This document shows, in pieces, positions 36,442-46,076 of a stretch of DNA of 64,000 bases. Source of the DNA: Bacteroidales bacterium. GTDB taxonomy: Bacteria; Bacteroidota; Bacteroidia; Bacteroidales; F082. The position numbers and the translations under genes are program-made. Location: assembly GCA_017561025.1 (NCBI GenBank), contig JAFZDU010000095.1:1-64000 (forward strand). The letters are read 5' to 3'. The notes under the pieces were generated by a model. The model ran no database searches, was not told the origin of the DNA, and worked only from the letters and a program-made list of their open reading frames with translations. Within the stretch, counting starts at the first letter, position 1, and each line of letters starts with the position of its first letter.

Positions 36442-39400
36442 TCAAGAATTTTCCTCCTTGAGATTGAAAATCAGATCTTCATAAGAACCAACTTCTGTCA
36501 AGGTCAACTCATCTATTGTATCCATGATTTCATCCATGGCTACCAGATCATTATCTTCTTTGAGACGAGAATATATTGTCAGCAATAAGGCAATATAGTC
36601 TTTTCGAAGAAATGAAATATCATCAGACAACGAAGACACATGTGGTCTAAGGCATTCATATGCTTCGTATGGATACTTTTGCGAGGCACTTGTCAGGTAA
36701 TCAAGCAAAGAAGTAAGTTTATAAGAATCGGGGAAAACCATCCCTTCTGAAATTTCTTTCCAAAGAGTAATATGCTCCGGAGATAATTCACGTGTCCCAG
36801 CAAGATATGTATTCACTACTTCTGCTCTCCTGTCTTTTGCAAATCTTTTTATCATACATTCAGCTTGAGATCCATAATCCGGATCATCCAGATTTGAAAA
36901 CGATAACCGTACCAATGTGCTTATCACATCTTCCTCATTTTTCTCTATAAGCTTTTCGAGCATCTTTTTAGATTCATCTTCGACACTCTCATATCTTGTT
37001 CCCCAGAACATTATCTGAGACAGTACTTTATGACATTCCAGGCATTCCAATGCTTTAGCATAATATGGGTAAACAATCGAGTGGTCAGTACACCACAATG
37101 AGTTGAAAGCATTCCCCAGCACAATTACATATTCAGGGGCAAAATCTTCAACACACAATCCTATCAGAGGATTATAAAGCTCAGCATCATAATAATTGGA
37201 ATCCCAAAGACTATAAAGCATGGTAAGTCGCATATCAAGGCAAATCAATGGAACTATAGCATACAAAGTTGAATAAACCCTTTGCCTTACTTCTTCATTC
37301 GCGCAATAAGATATGTACGTCCTTAATGCCCTACCCTGTTCGGAATTGATTACATCATTCAACCTTTTAAAAGCGTCCTTTTCACTAGGGGCATTATAAC
37401 AATATGGACTCAAAACTCTTCCTAACAAAAGATTTTCAATTTTCACAAACAGACCATTGTCAGCTCCCGCACATAATCTCAATATTTGAAATACCCTATG
37501 ATAATCAAAATCCAGATATTCCGGAGACATGGCCATTTTTATGAGTGGACTCAACCTGTCCATAGGCATTTCTCCTTCAAGAAGTCCCAACAATCCGGCA
37601 AGTCTATATCGAATATCCATACCATCCATGCGAAACACAGAAGACACCAAGGTGAAGTGTTTTTCAGGCTCTGCTTTCACGCACTCTCTAAACATCTCAG
37701 CATGGCTATACACACTGAAAGTGTTAATCTTTCCCTTACGATACGGTGTATCATCCTTTGCATACAGAAAAGAATTTACCCATTGTCGCTCTGTAAATGA
37801 CATGCAAACTTCTTTTGAGGCTATTGCTGTTGTTGCATAAGTATAGCATTTGCATTTTACAGGTTTTTCATATTGCACATCCTTATTAAACCTTCTGACA
37901 TACTCTAAGTACAACTTTTTGACTTCATGTGTGCGTTCAGATTCCGGTATTATAGAAAGTAATTTAAACCTGTTTTTATACATCTGAGGATACACAAGTG
38001 TATAAGCAGCTCTAGACTTTCCTTCAGTCTTGAAATCCGATTCAGTCTGATATGTTGAAGCATAGGCAATAAAAAAAGACTTCTGTTGCTCATTATACGT
38101 GGCATAGCACCTCTTTAAAGACATGAGGAAATAATACTCAGTTTGATAAGTATCCAATAAAGCATCGGTAAGCTTTGAATCATTCAGGACTTCCCATACA
38201 ACGTCAATTAAGTCGACATCACTTTCAGCCAAAACACGCATTGCTACGGTCATTCCAATTAATGTCCATGTCTGCATGAATGAGCGCACTTCATTCCCAA
38301 CAAACTCGGGACTTTTGCATCTTGCCAGCATTGATATGATATTTTCTTCAAGTTTATCAGTTGTATCATCTTTCAATGCAGCACCTATTGCAGAGTACTT
38401 GAAATTGTCGCCAAACGAGAAACAATCTTTAGTCAACAGGTTCATAAAAAGTGTCTTGACAGGCCCATATGATATTTCCGGATATTTCTCACACAAAGGG
38501 AACAATAAGTGTTCACAAACATCCGACACAAGATCGACCTTGTCTCCTTGAGCCAATGATTGATCTATCATACGTACAGCATAATTCAGGACATATTCAG
38601 GAGAGCTGTCCATTGCATCAACCAGGAACATGTATTCGTTATCATGTTCCTGAAGATACCTGTCGCATATTTCCTGTACAAATAGAGATGAGAAGTCCTT
38701 AAGCTTCAGCAAAGCGATACGCAGAAAACGCTCATGGCAAATATTGTCATCTACAGAATCAATCAGTCTGAACACTGCAATCGGAGAGATATTTATATTA
38801 TCTCGTATCCAAGTCCATACAGACGGGAACTGATATGAATCAGTCTTTATTGGTCCAATGAACTTTCTTATGCAATCATACAAAACTTCAAATGTTGCCT
38901 CTCCTTTGGCATTATTAAGAACATATTTGAATAAAGGAGGACAAGTACTCTCTAATGAAACAATCAGTCGCAATTCATAGGGACTCAATTGTTCTACAGA
39001 CAGAAGCATACTTAAAGCCAAGGTTTTAAGATGCCATCTTATCCTGCTTGATGTAAGCAGCTCACGTATCTCAAAATTATATTTTCGAACATCATGATTA
39101 CGCAGATATTCCAGCCACAACTTGACTGTAGATCTAATAAATAATCCTTGGTGTCTATTTTGAAGCACCTCAGAAACTGACATGCCCTGAAGCACAAGGT
39201 ATCTGGCAATGACATAATCATAGAAAGACTGATGGAAAAATCTCACAGTCTTTCCATCATAATCAATAACTCCCTCGCTACACAGGAATTCGATATTTAT
39301 CATATTATTGCCGTCAACATACCAAATCGGATGCAAGGTCTCATCCTCCCGCATCTTCAGTGCTATATCAAACATCAGCTGTTCTATTTTTTGTGGGACC

Positions 39401-40686
39401 AAATGACAGATTGCAGCACGCTGAAGTATTATCATATAAAACCTGTCATACAGATCCGTAACTTTTATAACAGTATCGGCATCAGATATATCCTTTGCTA
39501 TTCTAGAAAAAATATCCAGATTTTGAGGTACAGTAAGCAGTTGAATCGTACTCTCTGTCATTTTATCTATGGATAGACAATTCAATCCATCTAAAGCATC
39601 ACTGACATCAGAGACTTCCAAACGGCTCATCTCGATGTTATCGTACTTATTAAGCGACCGCAATGATGCATCAAACCTCATGTCATATTTCCTGCACGAA
39701 ACAACAGTCTTCAGCTTTCCACCATATCTTGGGCCCAAAGAGATGATGTCCATCATCGCATTTAATGTCGCTCTGTCATTCGACAGATATTGAGACAGAG
39801 CATCTATCTGGTCTATAATCATGACCGCTTTACCATAGCGGGATATGATACAATCCAATATCTTTACAATCCTCTCAACATTGTATATATTTCCATTTCT
39901 ATCCTTACCAGTAACAAGATGATCTGCCTTAATCGCAAAACACGGCATTTCTTCACCTTTCAATGACTGCAAAACCTTTTTAAGGACTACAGATTTTCCT
40001 GTTCCGGCATCTCCAGAAAGGACCAACACGTGTGAGTCTTCCTCACCAATATCTTTTTTCAGCCAATCCAATATCTGAGAACACTCTTTTCGCGGAATAT
40101 AAGAATCGGGGACACCATAGATTCCATCAGTGACATCAAGTAATGAAAGTACACTTGACTGCATCACAAGTTCTGCTTCCTGATACATATCAAACATAGA
40201 TTCTGCCTTATCGTCATAAATACGCTTCCATCTGGCAACTGTCTCACAGGCATTGTCTCTTGTCAAAATCTCATCATCAGTGAAAGTATATGTAACAGTC
40301 TTCTGTCCCTCCTTTGAAGAGATACTTTCATAGAACTCCTTGCTTATATGTTTCCAGAAAACACGTTTCTGCTCATTATCGGCAACAAGAAGAACTATCA
40401 CCTCACACGGATGTCCTAAAGCATAGCCGATAAGATACGATGGTATTGCATATTTAGGTTTAGAACGGCTAGACCTGGCATTATATGTCTTTACTTGAAC
40501 GAGAACCATACCACATGGGCGCTTTTCAACATCAAGAAACTCAATATATCCGTCGATGTTTGCCTTTTTGTCACCAGTATTAATATGAACTGCTGCAGGA
40601 CTCCCTTTCAATGTATTATATATCGTAAACACAGAGTCCCTTTCGTTTATATCATTTATGGTCTCGCTTCTGTTTGGTCTGAACAT
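36442..40686 (-). CDS. DUF4365 nuclease-like domain fused to a STAND NTPase (Avs-like)
   Basis: The N terminus (residues 30-150) of this 1414-residue protein resembles DUF4365. NIDGYIEF (D45) and VLVQVKTYN (Q64-x-K66) fit a PD-(D/E)XK-type nuclease site. A STAND-type P-loop NTPase follows, with GVPDSYIPRKE before it, Walker A LSGDAGTGKSVVLKK near residue 227 and Walker B AVMIIDQIDAL near 290, then SCRKYDMRF. The remaining ~950 residues are alpha-helical with TPR/HEAT-like character and no obvious enzyme motif, like the sensor part of Avs proteins. Avs-type defence proteins recognise a phage protein and then activate the N-terminal effector. Its AT-rich leader is shared head to head with the dead KAP gene. 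Confidence 0.78.
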   Translation of the reverse strand: MFRPNRSETINDINERDSVFTIYNTLKGSPAAVHINTGDKKANIDGYIEFLDVEKRPCGMVLVQVKTYNARSSRSKPKYAIPSYLIGYALGHPCEVIVLLVADNEQKRVFWKHISKEFYESISSKEGQKTVTYTFTDDEILTRDNACETVARWKRIYDDKAESMFDMYQEAELVMQSSVLSLLDVTDGIYGVPDSYIPRKECSQILDWLKKDIGEEDSHVLVLSGDAGTGKSVVLKKVLQSLKGEEMPCFAIKADHLVTGKDRNGNIYNVERIVKILDCIISRYGKAVMIIDQIDALSQYLSNDRATLNAMMDIISLGPRYGGKLKTVVSCRKYDMRFDASLRSLNKYDNIEMSRLEVSDVSDALDGLNCLSIDKMTESTIQLLTVPQNLDIFSRIAKDISDADTVIKVTDLYDRFYMIILQRAAICHLVPQKIEQLMFDIALKMREDETLHPIWYVDGNNMINIEFLCSEGVIDYDGKTVRFFHQSFYDYVIARYLVLQGMSVSEVLQNRHQGLFIRSTVKLWLEYLRNHDVRKYNFEIRELLTSSRIRWHLKTLALSMLLSVEQLSPYELRLIVSLESTCPPLFKYVLNNAKGEATFEVLYDCIRKFIGPIKTDSYQFPSVWTWIRDNINISPIAVFRLIDSVDDNICHERFLRIALLKLKDFSSLFVQEICDRYLQEHDNEYMFLVDAMDSSPEYVLNYAVRMIDQSLAQGDKVDLVSDVCEHLLFPLCEKYPEISYGPVKTLFMNLLTKDCFSFGDNFKYSAIGAALKDDTTDKLEENIISMLARCKSPEFVGNEVRSFMQTWTLIGMTVAMRVLAESDVDLIDVVWEVLNDSKLTDALLDTYQTEYYFLMSLKRCYATYNEQQKSFFIAYASTYQTESDFKTEGKSRAAYTLVYPQMYKNRFKLLSIIPESERTHEVKKLYLEYVRRFNKDVQYEKPVKCKCYTYATTAIASKEVCMSFTERQWVNSFLYAKDDTPYRKGKINTFSVYSHAEMFRECVKAEPEKHFTLVSSVFRMDGMDIRYRLAGLLGLLEGEMPMDRLSPLIKMAMSPEYLDFDYHRVFQILRLCAGADNGLFVKIENLLLGRVLSPYCYNAPSEKDAFKRLNDVINSEQGRALRTYISYCANEEVRQRVYSTLYAIVPLICLDMRLTMLYSLWDSNYYDAELYNPLIGLCVEDFAPEYVIVLGNAFNSLWCTDHSIVYPYYAKALECLECHKVLSQIMFWGTRYESVEDESKKMLEKLIEKNEEDVISTLVRLSFSNLDDPDYGSQAECMIKRFAKDRRAEVVNTYLAGTRELSPEHITLWKEISEGMVFPDSYKLTSLLDYLTSASQKYPYEAYECLRPHVSSLSDDISFLRKDYIALLLTIYSRLKEDNDLVAMDEIMDTIDELTLTEVGSYEDLIFNLKEENS

Positions 40687-40714
40687 ATTGTTTTTTTTCT
40701 AAAGATATATAATT

Positions 40715-42986
40715 TTGAGAAATTGTTCTAATTTTATTGTCCTGCTGATATTTAAGGTTCCCATAACTGTCTTTGCAGAAAAGGTCATTACTCCTGTTTT
40801 GTGCTTGATTCCAGATAACTCCTGGATGATAGGAGTTTATATCATAGTTGTAATTGTCTTTTACTACATACACACATGGAAACATCTGACCAATGAACGG
40901 CATCTGATATCAGGCAGAGTGATATGCATTGCACTTGCGATAACGTACATTTTACTTATAAAAAATGACTTCTTGTGGTATGGAATTCGTTACCTCAACT
41001 GCAGCTACGCGACATTGGCATTTATTGCAATTTCAATATCCGAAGTCCTGATCATATTTAACAAGATACATAAGAAGCCTTATTCATACCTATCACAAAC
41101 ATCTCATCTTCTATCAGACTCGCCTTCAGATCTGGATGATTACAATCGCGGTCCATGGATAGACAACCTCGTTGAGAAGATGTTATCCACCTTTGCCAAT
41201 GGTCAGTTAAAAAAGAATTCGTTTACAATTCTATTAAGTGATTGTTTAGGAGCCGGAAAAACCACTGCATTGAATAAAATGATAAAGGCAATTGAAGACA
41301 AGACTGACCATACAGCTAGCGTCATACGGTTCAGGCCTTGGCTTTGCGAAGATGGGGAGAAAATGGTAAAGAATTATTTCAACACTTTAGCACAAGTGTT
41401 TGGATGAGAAGGAGAAATCAGTGAAATGTTACGGCATTATGGAAAGGGACTGACCAGCGACTCATCAAATATTTTGGTAAAGATTCTGAATGCGCTGTTT
41501 TCCAAAGAAAGCAGATCTCAGGAATAACAATACAAAGACATATCAGCAAATCTCTCCAAATATGATTCACTGACAATAATACTCGTTGATGATGTCGACC
41601 GTCTCCAGGCTAAGGAACTTTTGGATCTTCTGAAGCTTATACGTGATACAGCAGATTTTCCATACATCATTTACGTGGTAGCTGCTGACAAAGTTGCATT
41701 AAAATCTACATTGGAAAGCACAGGCATCAAAGAGACTGAATTATATTTACGTAAGTTCTTTAATCTTGAGGTCATGTTTCCTGCATTTGAGACATATCGT
41801 ATGCTGCGTGATCACTCTAGTTACATATTTGACAATGCCGGACATATGTTAACGCTGAACGAAGATGCAAAAAAAGGAATAATCAACAAGATTGAGAATA
41901 GACGGATCCAGAACATGATTTCTAAAATCACTGAAAAGGACAATTATGAAGAACATGTCCAAACATCTGAACAGAACTTTCCGACAAACTTGAGAGACAC
42001 GATTGAACTCTGCAGACCGGCCACTGAAGACATTGTATCCAGTCTGATTTCAAACATTTTTTCTGATACATATAGAGAGTCATATAACAGCATCTCATTC
42101 ACTTCAGAGTATTTCAAGTACTTTGCTGGTTGCTATAGGAAAACACAGATATCAGATAAGGAAATTGCAGAAATTCTTTTATCGACAGATACAGACTTCA
42201 GAGTCAACTATAGAGACATATTGAAAGACAGGAATGATTCATTCACAAGTGGAAGTCATACGCGAGAAACGATGCCAACGATAGAATCGGCAATTTGAAA
42301 AAGATAATGATTGCCATTGAGGAATATGCCCGAATACCATCATATGGCATGAGAGATTGGGAAATAGAAGACAGCCGTGCTATATCTTTTAAAGACATAT
42401 TGCTAGGATTATATATCAAAAGAGAAGATGACGATTATAAATTAGAAAAGGCAAGACTTTGCGAATTTTTCATGAAAGAGGAAAATTCTTTAAGGTTACA
42501 GATCGTATTGCTGAAATCATTCTATTCGCCCAATCTTGATCATCCGCAATTTCTATTCAGTCGAGATGACATCAAAGAATTTGCAGAGATTCTGTCACGA
42601 CGTGCAGAAATCCGTTTGAAAGAAGACAAAAATCCATTCGACAGTGATACCCTTTATGTCATCAGAGCAATGAACGCATTGCAATTATCTCTTTGGGAAC
42701 AAGTATTTGAAGAATATCTTCATTCTGTAGCTGATCCTAAAGCATGGTTATATATTCTAGTGATTCCATATAAAGAATGTTTTGATTGGAACTATTCTTT
42801 CCTGAAAACAATCGGAATAGAATCTGATCCATCGGAATCATCAAAAATAACTATATCAAGAAGCTTCGTCTTGATGATTCCTGCACCGACGATGTCGAGA
42901 AACTGTTAGAACTGTCCAAATATAACAAGCAATACCTGAGAAGTCTTGGACTGGAAACAAGTAACTCATCTACCCTTCCCTGTTAG
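40715..42986 (+). pseudogene. Decayed KAP-family P-loop NTPase gene
   Basis: One frame reads through two stop codons (TGA at 41405 and TAA at 41525). The N-terminal part has membrane helices (ISGRVICIALAITYILLIK region) and the KAP Walker A LSDCLGAGKTTALNK and RFRPWLCEDGE. After the stops the same frame gives Walker B TIILVDDVDRLQAKELLDLL and YVVAADKVALKS. A frameshift near 42290 moves to IAIEEYARIPSYGMRDWE..., and another near 42870 to KKLRLDDSCTDDVEKLLELS..., ending at 42986. With two stops and two frameshifts it is a true pseudogene. The 5' boundary is uncertain (TTG at 40715). KAP NTPases are membrane-associated, often linked to phage exclusion. Confidence 0.82.
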
Positions 42987-43255
42987 TGTCCTAAAAAGGG
43001 TAAGCTTACACAACCACGATGCAGCGGTCAGAGCAGCCATCGTATACTCACTCTTCAGCAGCTGTAAGGCACATGATGTTGATGTTCGATCGCAGCTGGA
43101 GGACACACTTAGAAGAATCCCAACAGAAAAGAGCATTGACCAGCTACTACCTTGCAACTGGCAGGTACTACCCGCTAATAGCAGGTAATAACCAGTTACT
43201 ACCAACTACTTGCCGCCACTACCGGGTACTACCTCAGTAATGGCGGCTATTTGGT
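42982..43255 (+). mobile_element. IS66-family remnant (left end and transposase C terminus)
   Basis: GTTAGTGTCCTAAAAAGGG at 42983 resembles the left end of the IS66 copy at 18267. It is followed directly by HNHDAAVRAAIVYSLFSSCK, AHDVDVRSQLEDTLRRIP and KSIDQLLPCNW, the C-terminal domain of IS66 transposases. All of TnpA, TnpB and the catalytic part of TnpC are deleted. A run of related short ACTACC/TAATAACC-type repeats follows to about 43240. The element abuts the end of the dead KAP gene. Confidence 0.7.
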
Positions 43256-43384
43256 CAATATGTACTTCGTCGGATGCTTACAAATATGGGAAAGTCTGCC
43301 GGTTAACTCAAATTGAAAGAATTAAATGGCTATCCCTATTTATCCATATATAGTCCGTTTGAATTACAATTATTTTTGAAATTA

Positions 43385-43416
43385 TTGCATTGTTTACGAT
43401 ATTAAGATTATATTTG
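43385..43416 (+). promoter_or_regulatory. Bacteroidales-type promoter for the DUF2589 pair
   Basis: TATATTTG at 43409-43416 is a perfect -7 box, with TTG at 43385-43387 (21-base spacer) or 43390-43392 (16-base). It lies too close to the first possible ATG at 43421, which supports the later ATG at 43460 as the real start. Confidence 0.6.
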
Positions 43417-43459
43417 CTATGTGGTTTGGCCGCAAGATGGAGTATTGTGGGTAGATGAT

Positions 43460-43846
43460 ATGACAGCTGTTGATGTTCCTTTGATTTCTATTGTGAATCC
43501 CTCTACAGTCAACATCATAGAGGTTGAAATGGACTTTCATGTCAACGTCCTTGATGTGGATCTTAAGAAGAAAGTGGCTCAGGAGGGATTCAATATCGAT
43601 GAAAAAGAGGTTGCCTTTGACAATCGTCTCAAACGTTCCAAGCTTGAAGTAAGCTTTGACGGCAAGAATGACCATTCGAGCACGCATGTCAAAATCAAGT
43701 TTGAAGCGACACCTATTCCAGAAGGATTGTCTCGTGTTGTAGATGAGTATGACAAGACTATCTCTGCATTTGAAATCGGAGGCACTACAAGCGAAAATAA
43801 TAATCTTATTATAAACAATCTTAACATTTTACACTATGGCAGATAA
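43460..43846 (+). CDS. DUF2589-related protein (short)
   Basis: I choose the ATG at 43460 (MTAVDVPLISIVNPSTVNII, 128 residues) because a promoter -7 box ends only 4 bases before the upstream ATG. The N-terminal block VPLISIVNPSTVNIIEVEMD followed by FHVNVLDV resembles the VPLLAIVPIPSL-x-IDEV-x-F-x-M pattern of DUF2589 proteins, but the front half of that domain is absent. It overlaps the next gene, a clear DUF2589 member, by 11 bp. Function is unknown. The two products are probably partners. Confidence 0.6.
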   Translation: MTAVDVPLISIVNPSTVNIIEVEMDFHVNVLDVDLKKKVAQEGFNIDEKEVAFDNRLKRSKLEVSFDGKNDHSSTHVKIKFEATPIPEGLSRVVDEYDKTISAFEIGGTTSENNNLIINNLNILHYGR

Positions 43847-44432
43847 CAATAAGCAGGTCTCAAATCCTGATCCTAACAACGAGTCAAATAAATTCGTTGG
43901 AATTCCTATTGCAGAGCTCGTAGCTGCTCCTTTGGTAGCGGTATGTGATTCTCAGAAGAAACTTGCTCAGTCTGCCTATGAGTTCATGACTGAGATCGGT
44001 TTCAATGAGGAAGGTAAGACCCGTATGGTCGAGTTTAACCTTCAGAGACCTGTTGAGGGGGAGCCGAATCCTCAGGATATTAAAGTTCAGGCTCCGTTCC
44101 TTGGACTTGTCCCGCTTCCGAATCTTTTGATTGATGATGTCCAGGTTGATTTTCAGATGGAGGTTACAGCCACTGAGGCCTCAACAGATAAATCTGCCAG
44201 TGAGGGGAGCACTAGTGCCAATGCAAATTTTAAGTTCGGCTGTTTTGGTGGCGGTTCTGTGAATGTAAGCGGCAAGGTATCTTCTTCACGTGAGAACACT
44301 CGTTCAACCAACCAGACAGCCGAATATCAGGTGCATGTATCAGCACGTCAGCAGAGGCAGACTGAGGGTCTGAGTAAGTTGATGGATATCATGGCTTCTT
44401 GTGTAGAGCCGTTGCCGGGGAATAAGGAGTAA
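43836..44432 (+). CDS. DUF2589 domain-containing protein
   Basis: The 198-residue protein shows the DUF2589 (PF11655) layout. FVGIPIAELVAAPLVAVCDS then KLAQSAYEFMTEIGF at the start is followed by FNLQRPVEGEPNPQDIKVQA, FLGLVPLPNLLIDDVQVDFQ with MEVTATEAS, and a glycine/serine-rich region (FKFGCFGGGSVNVSGKVSSS) before QTAEYQVHVSARQQRQTEGL. Members often occur as adjacent pairs, as here, and no function is established. It is the last gene before the right direct repeat. Confidence 0.75.
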   Translation: MADNNKQVSNPDPNNESNKFVGIPIAELVAAPLVAVCDSQKKLAQSAYEFMTEIGFNEEGKTRMVEFNLQRPVEGEPNPQDIKVQAPFLGLVPLPNLLIDDVQVDFQMEVTATEASTDKSASEGSTSANANFKFGCFGGGSVNVSGKVSSSRENTRSTNQTAEYQVHVSARQQRQTEGLSKLMDIMASCVEPLPGNKE

Positions 44433-44450
44433 ATATATAGGTATGTGTTT

Positions 44451-44480
44451 GATAGACGAGCTTATGATAGACGAGCTTAT
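44451..44480. repeat. Tandem 15-bp repeat (two copies)
   Basis: GATAGACGAGCTTAT occurs twice without a gap, directly next to the start of the right 221-bp repeat at 44483. It lies exactly at the island's edge and may be a trace of the joining event. Confidence 0.85.
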
Positions 44481-44482
44481 TT

Positions 44483-44703
44483 GATAATAGATTCATCATT
44501 TCTGGAATAACAGATATAAACATCGTACTTTTTCATACTATTGGAGCCTTTACAGGTTATAATGGGATAAAATTACAAAGAATCTGCGAGATTACAACGT
44601 TGTAATCTCGCAGATTCTTTCATTAATTATTAGGCTGCTTCCTTCCGCCCCAGCGGGGCCAGAAGAGGTAGTGGCAGAATTGCCAGACGGCGGTGAGGAA
44701 TTT
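44483..44703. repeat. 221-bp direct repeat, right copy
   Basis: The partner of 32801-33021. It carries the first 18 codons of a TIR gene on the - strand (MKKYDVYICYSRNDESII), which then runs into a lysine codon and a stop. It also carries the same 44-bp palindrome and most of an intact 28-codon small ORF. Substitutions between copies in the small ORF are partly silent or conservative. Confidence 0.93.
44577..44620. terminator. 44-bp perfect palindrome, right copy
   Basis: It is identical to the palindrome at 32895-32938. In this copy it directly follows the small-ORF stop on the - strand, which supports a terminator role for the aminotransferase transcript. Confidence 0.7.
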
Positions 44704-44709
44704 CTTCAT
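44623..44709 (-). CDS. Candidate 28-residue small protein after the aminotransferase
   Basis: Read on the - strand, MKKFLTAVWQFCHYLFWPRW continues with GGRKQPNN and a stop (28 residues). It starts 21 bases after the aminotransferase stop and ends just before the palindromic terminator. It is hydrophobic and aromatic in the middle with a basic end, so it may be membrane-attached. The left repeat copy keeps the same frame for 26 codons with conservative changes (V to L, R to K) and silent ones, which supports coding, but lacks the ATG. No family was recognised. Confidence 0.5.
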   Translation of the reverse strand: MKKFLTAVWQFCHYLFWPRWGGRKQPNN

Positions 44710-44730
44710 TGATGTTTCGTCGTCATCGGA

Positions 44731-46041
44731 TTACTCCTCGATCGCTTCCTTGATGCAGTCGACGATGTATCTTACGTCGTCGTCGGTTACGTATGGGCCG
44801 GCTGGGAGGCACATGCCGACTTTGAAGATGGCTTCGCTGACGCCGTTGACGTAGGCTGGGGCGGTCTTGTATACCGGCTGCTTGTGCATCGGTTTCCATA
44901 CTGGGCGGGCTTCTACCTTCTTTTCGAGCATGAAGACGCGGAGGGCTTCTACGTTTTCATTCGGCTGGCAGTCGGTTGTCGCGGTGTCCACTGCGTGGAT
45001 GACACCGGCTGCGCCGCCGACTGCGGTCTTGATGACCTCCTTGTATGCATTTTCCTGGCCTTTGATCTTGAGGGACGGGTCGAGGGTGACGGTGCAGAGC
45101 CAGAAGTTCGAGTCGTAGCGCGGGTTGGCCGGCTGGCGGTGGATGGTCACGCCGGGAACATCGGCGAGCAGGTCCTCGTAGAGGGCCTGTACATGTTTGT
45201 GGTGGTCGATATGTGCCTGAGCCACAGTCATCTGGCCACGGCCGATGCCGGCACATATGTTCGACATGCGGTAGTTGTATCCGATGGTCTCGTGCTGGTA
45301 GTACGGGTAGGCCTCGCGAGCCTGGGTCGCGTACCACATGATGTTGTTCTTCGATTCGGCGTCATCGCAGATCAGTGCACCGCCGCCCGATGTCGTAATC
45401 ATCTTGTTGCCGTTGAACGAGAGCACGCCGAACTTTCCGAAGGTTCCGAGCACCTTGCCGTCGAACTTCGATCCGAAGCCTTCGGCCGCATCCTCGACAA
45501 CAGGGATCTCATATCTGTTCGCTACCTCCATGATCTTCTCGCAGTCATAAGGCATACCATAGAGCGCCACAGGCACAATCGCCTTCGGCTTGCGTCCCGT
45601 CTTCGCGATGCGGTCCTTGATCGCCTCCTCGAGCAGCACCGGATCCATATTCCATGTCTCCGGCTCCGAATCCACAAACACAGGCGTTGCCCCGAGATAC
45701 GTGATCGGGTGCGACGAAGCACAGAAGGTGAAGCTCTGCACGAGCACCTCATCCCCCGGTCCCACACCACAAGCCAGCAATGCCAGGTGCACTGCGGCCG
45801 TTCCGGCGCTCAGTGCCACTACCTTCTTGTCGGTGTTGCCGTCATGCACGTCATTGCGAGTAGCGTCAGCGACGTGGCAATCCCCACCATTAACAAATCG
45901 TTCCAGGTCCGCCTCAAACCCATTGACGTTCGGTCCCAACGGCACAACCCAATTGGTATCAAACGCCTCCTTGACATATTTCTGCTCAACTCCATCCTCG
46001 CTCATATGCGCCAGACAGAGATAGATGGTTTTTCTTTCCAT
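44731..46041 (-). CDS. DegT/DnrJ/EryC1/StrS-family PLP aminotransferase
   Basis: This 436-residue sugar aminotransferase has VVALSAGTAAVHLALLACGV, VLVQSFTFCASSHPITYLGA and the segment VALYGMPYDCEKIMEVANRY with VVEDAAEGFGSKF. The PLP lysine lies in SFNGNKMITTSGGGALICDD (about K210). It is GC-rich and most similar in style to PglE-like enzymes that aminate 4-keto sugars for N,N'-diacetylbacillosamine-type sugars. Its natural partners (sugar transferase, glycosyltransferase) lie about 14-18 kb away at 59937-63941, so the operon has been split by an insertion. Confidence 0.88.
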   Translation of the reverse strand: MERKTIYLCLAHMSEDGVEQKYVKEAFDTNWVVPLGPNVNGFEADLERFVNGGDCHVADATRNDVHDGNTDKKVVALSAGTAAVHLALLACGVGPGDEVLVQSFTFCASSHPITYLGATPVFVDSEPETWNMDPVLLEEAIKDRIAKTGRKPKAIVPVALYGMPYDCEKIMEVANRYEIPVVEDAAEGFGSKFDGKVLGTFGKFGVLSFNGNKMITTSGGGALICDDAESKNNIMWYATQAREAYPYYQHETIGYNYRMSNICAGIGRGQMTVAQAHIDHHKHVQALYEDLLADVPGVTIHRQPANPRYDSNFWLCTVTLDPSLKIKGQENAYKEVIKTAVGGAAGVIHAVDTATTDCQPNENVEALRVFMLEKKVEARPVWKPMHKQPVYKTAPAYVNGVSEAIFKVGMCLPAGPYVTDDDVRYIVDCIKEAIEE

Positions 46042-46076
46042 GATCTATGTTGTTTTTGAAGTTATTACTACGATTA

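Noticed and set aside
36272..36484. 70-codon + strand reading frame after the DUF2971 pseudogene
   Set aside because: It overlaps the end of the large STAND gene, has no recognised family and no clear ribosome site. It could be a scrap but cannot be supported.
44884..46059. Long + strand reading frame (391 codons) opposite the aminotransferase gene
   Set aside because: It is an antisense shadow of the GC-rich aminotransferase gene, whose motifs and PLP lysine are clear on the other strand.
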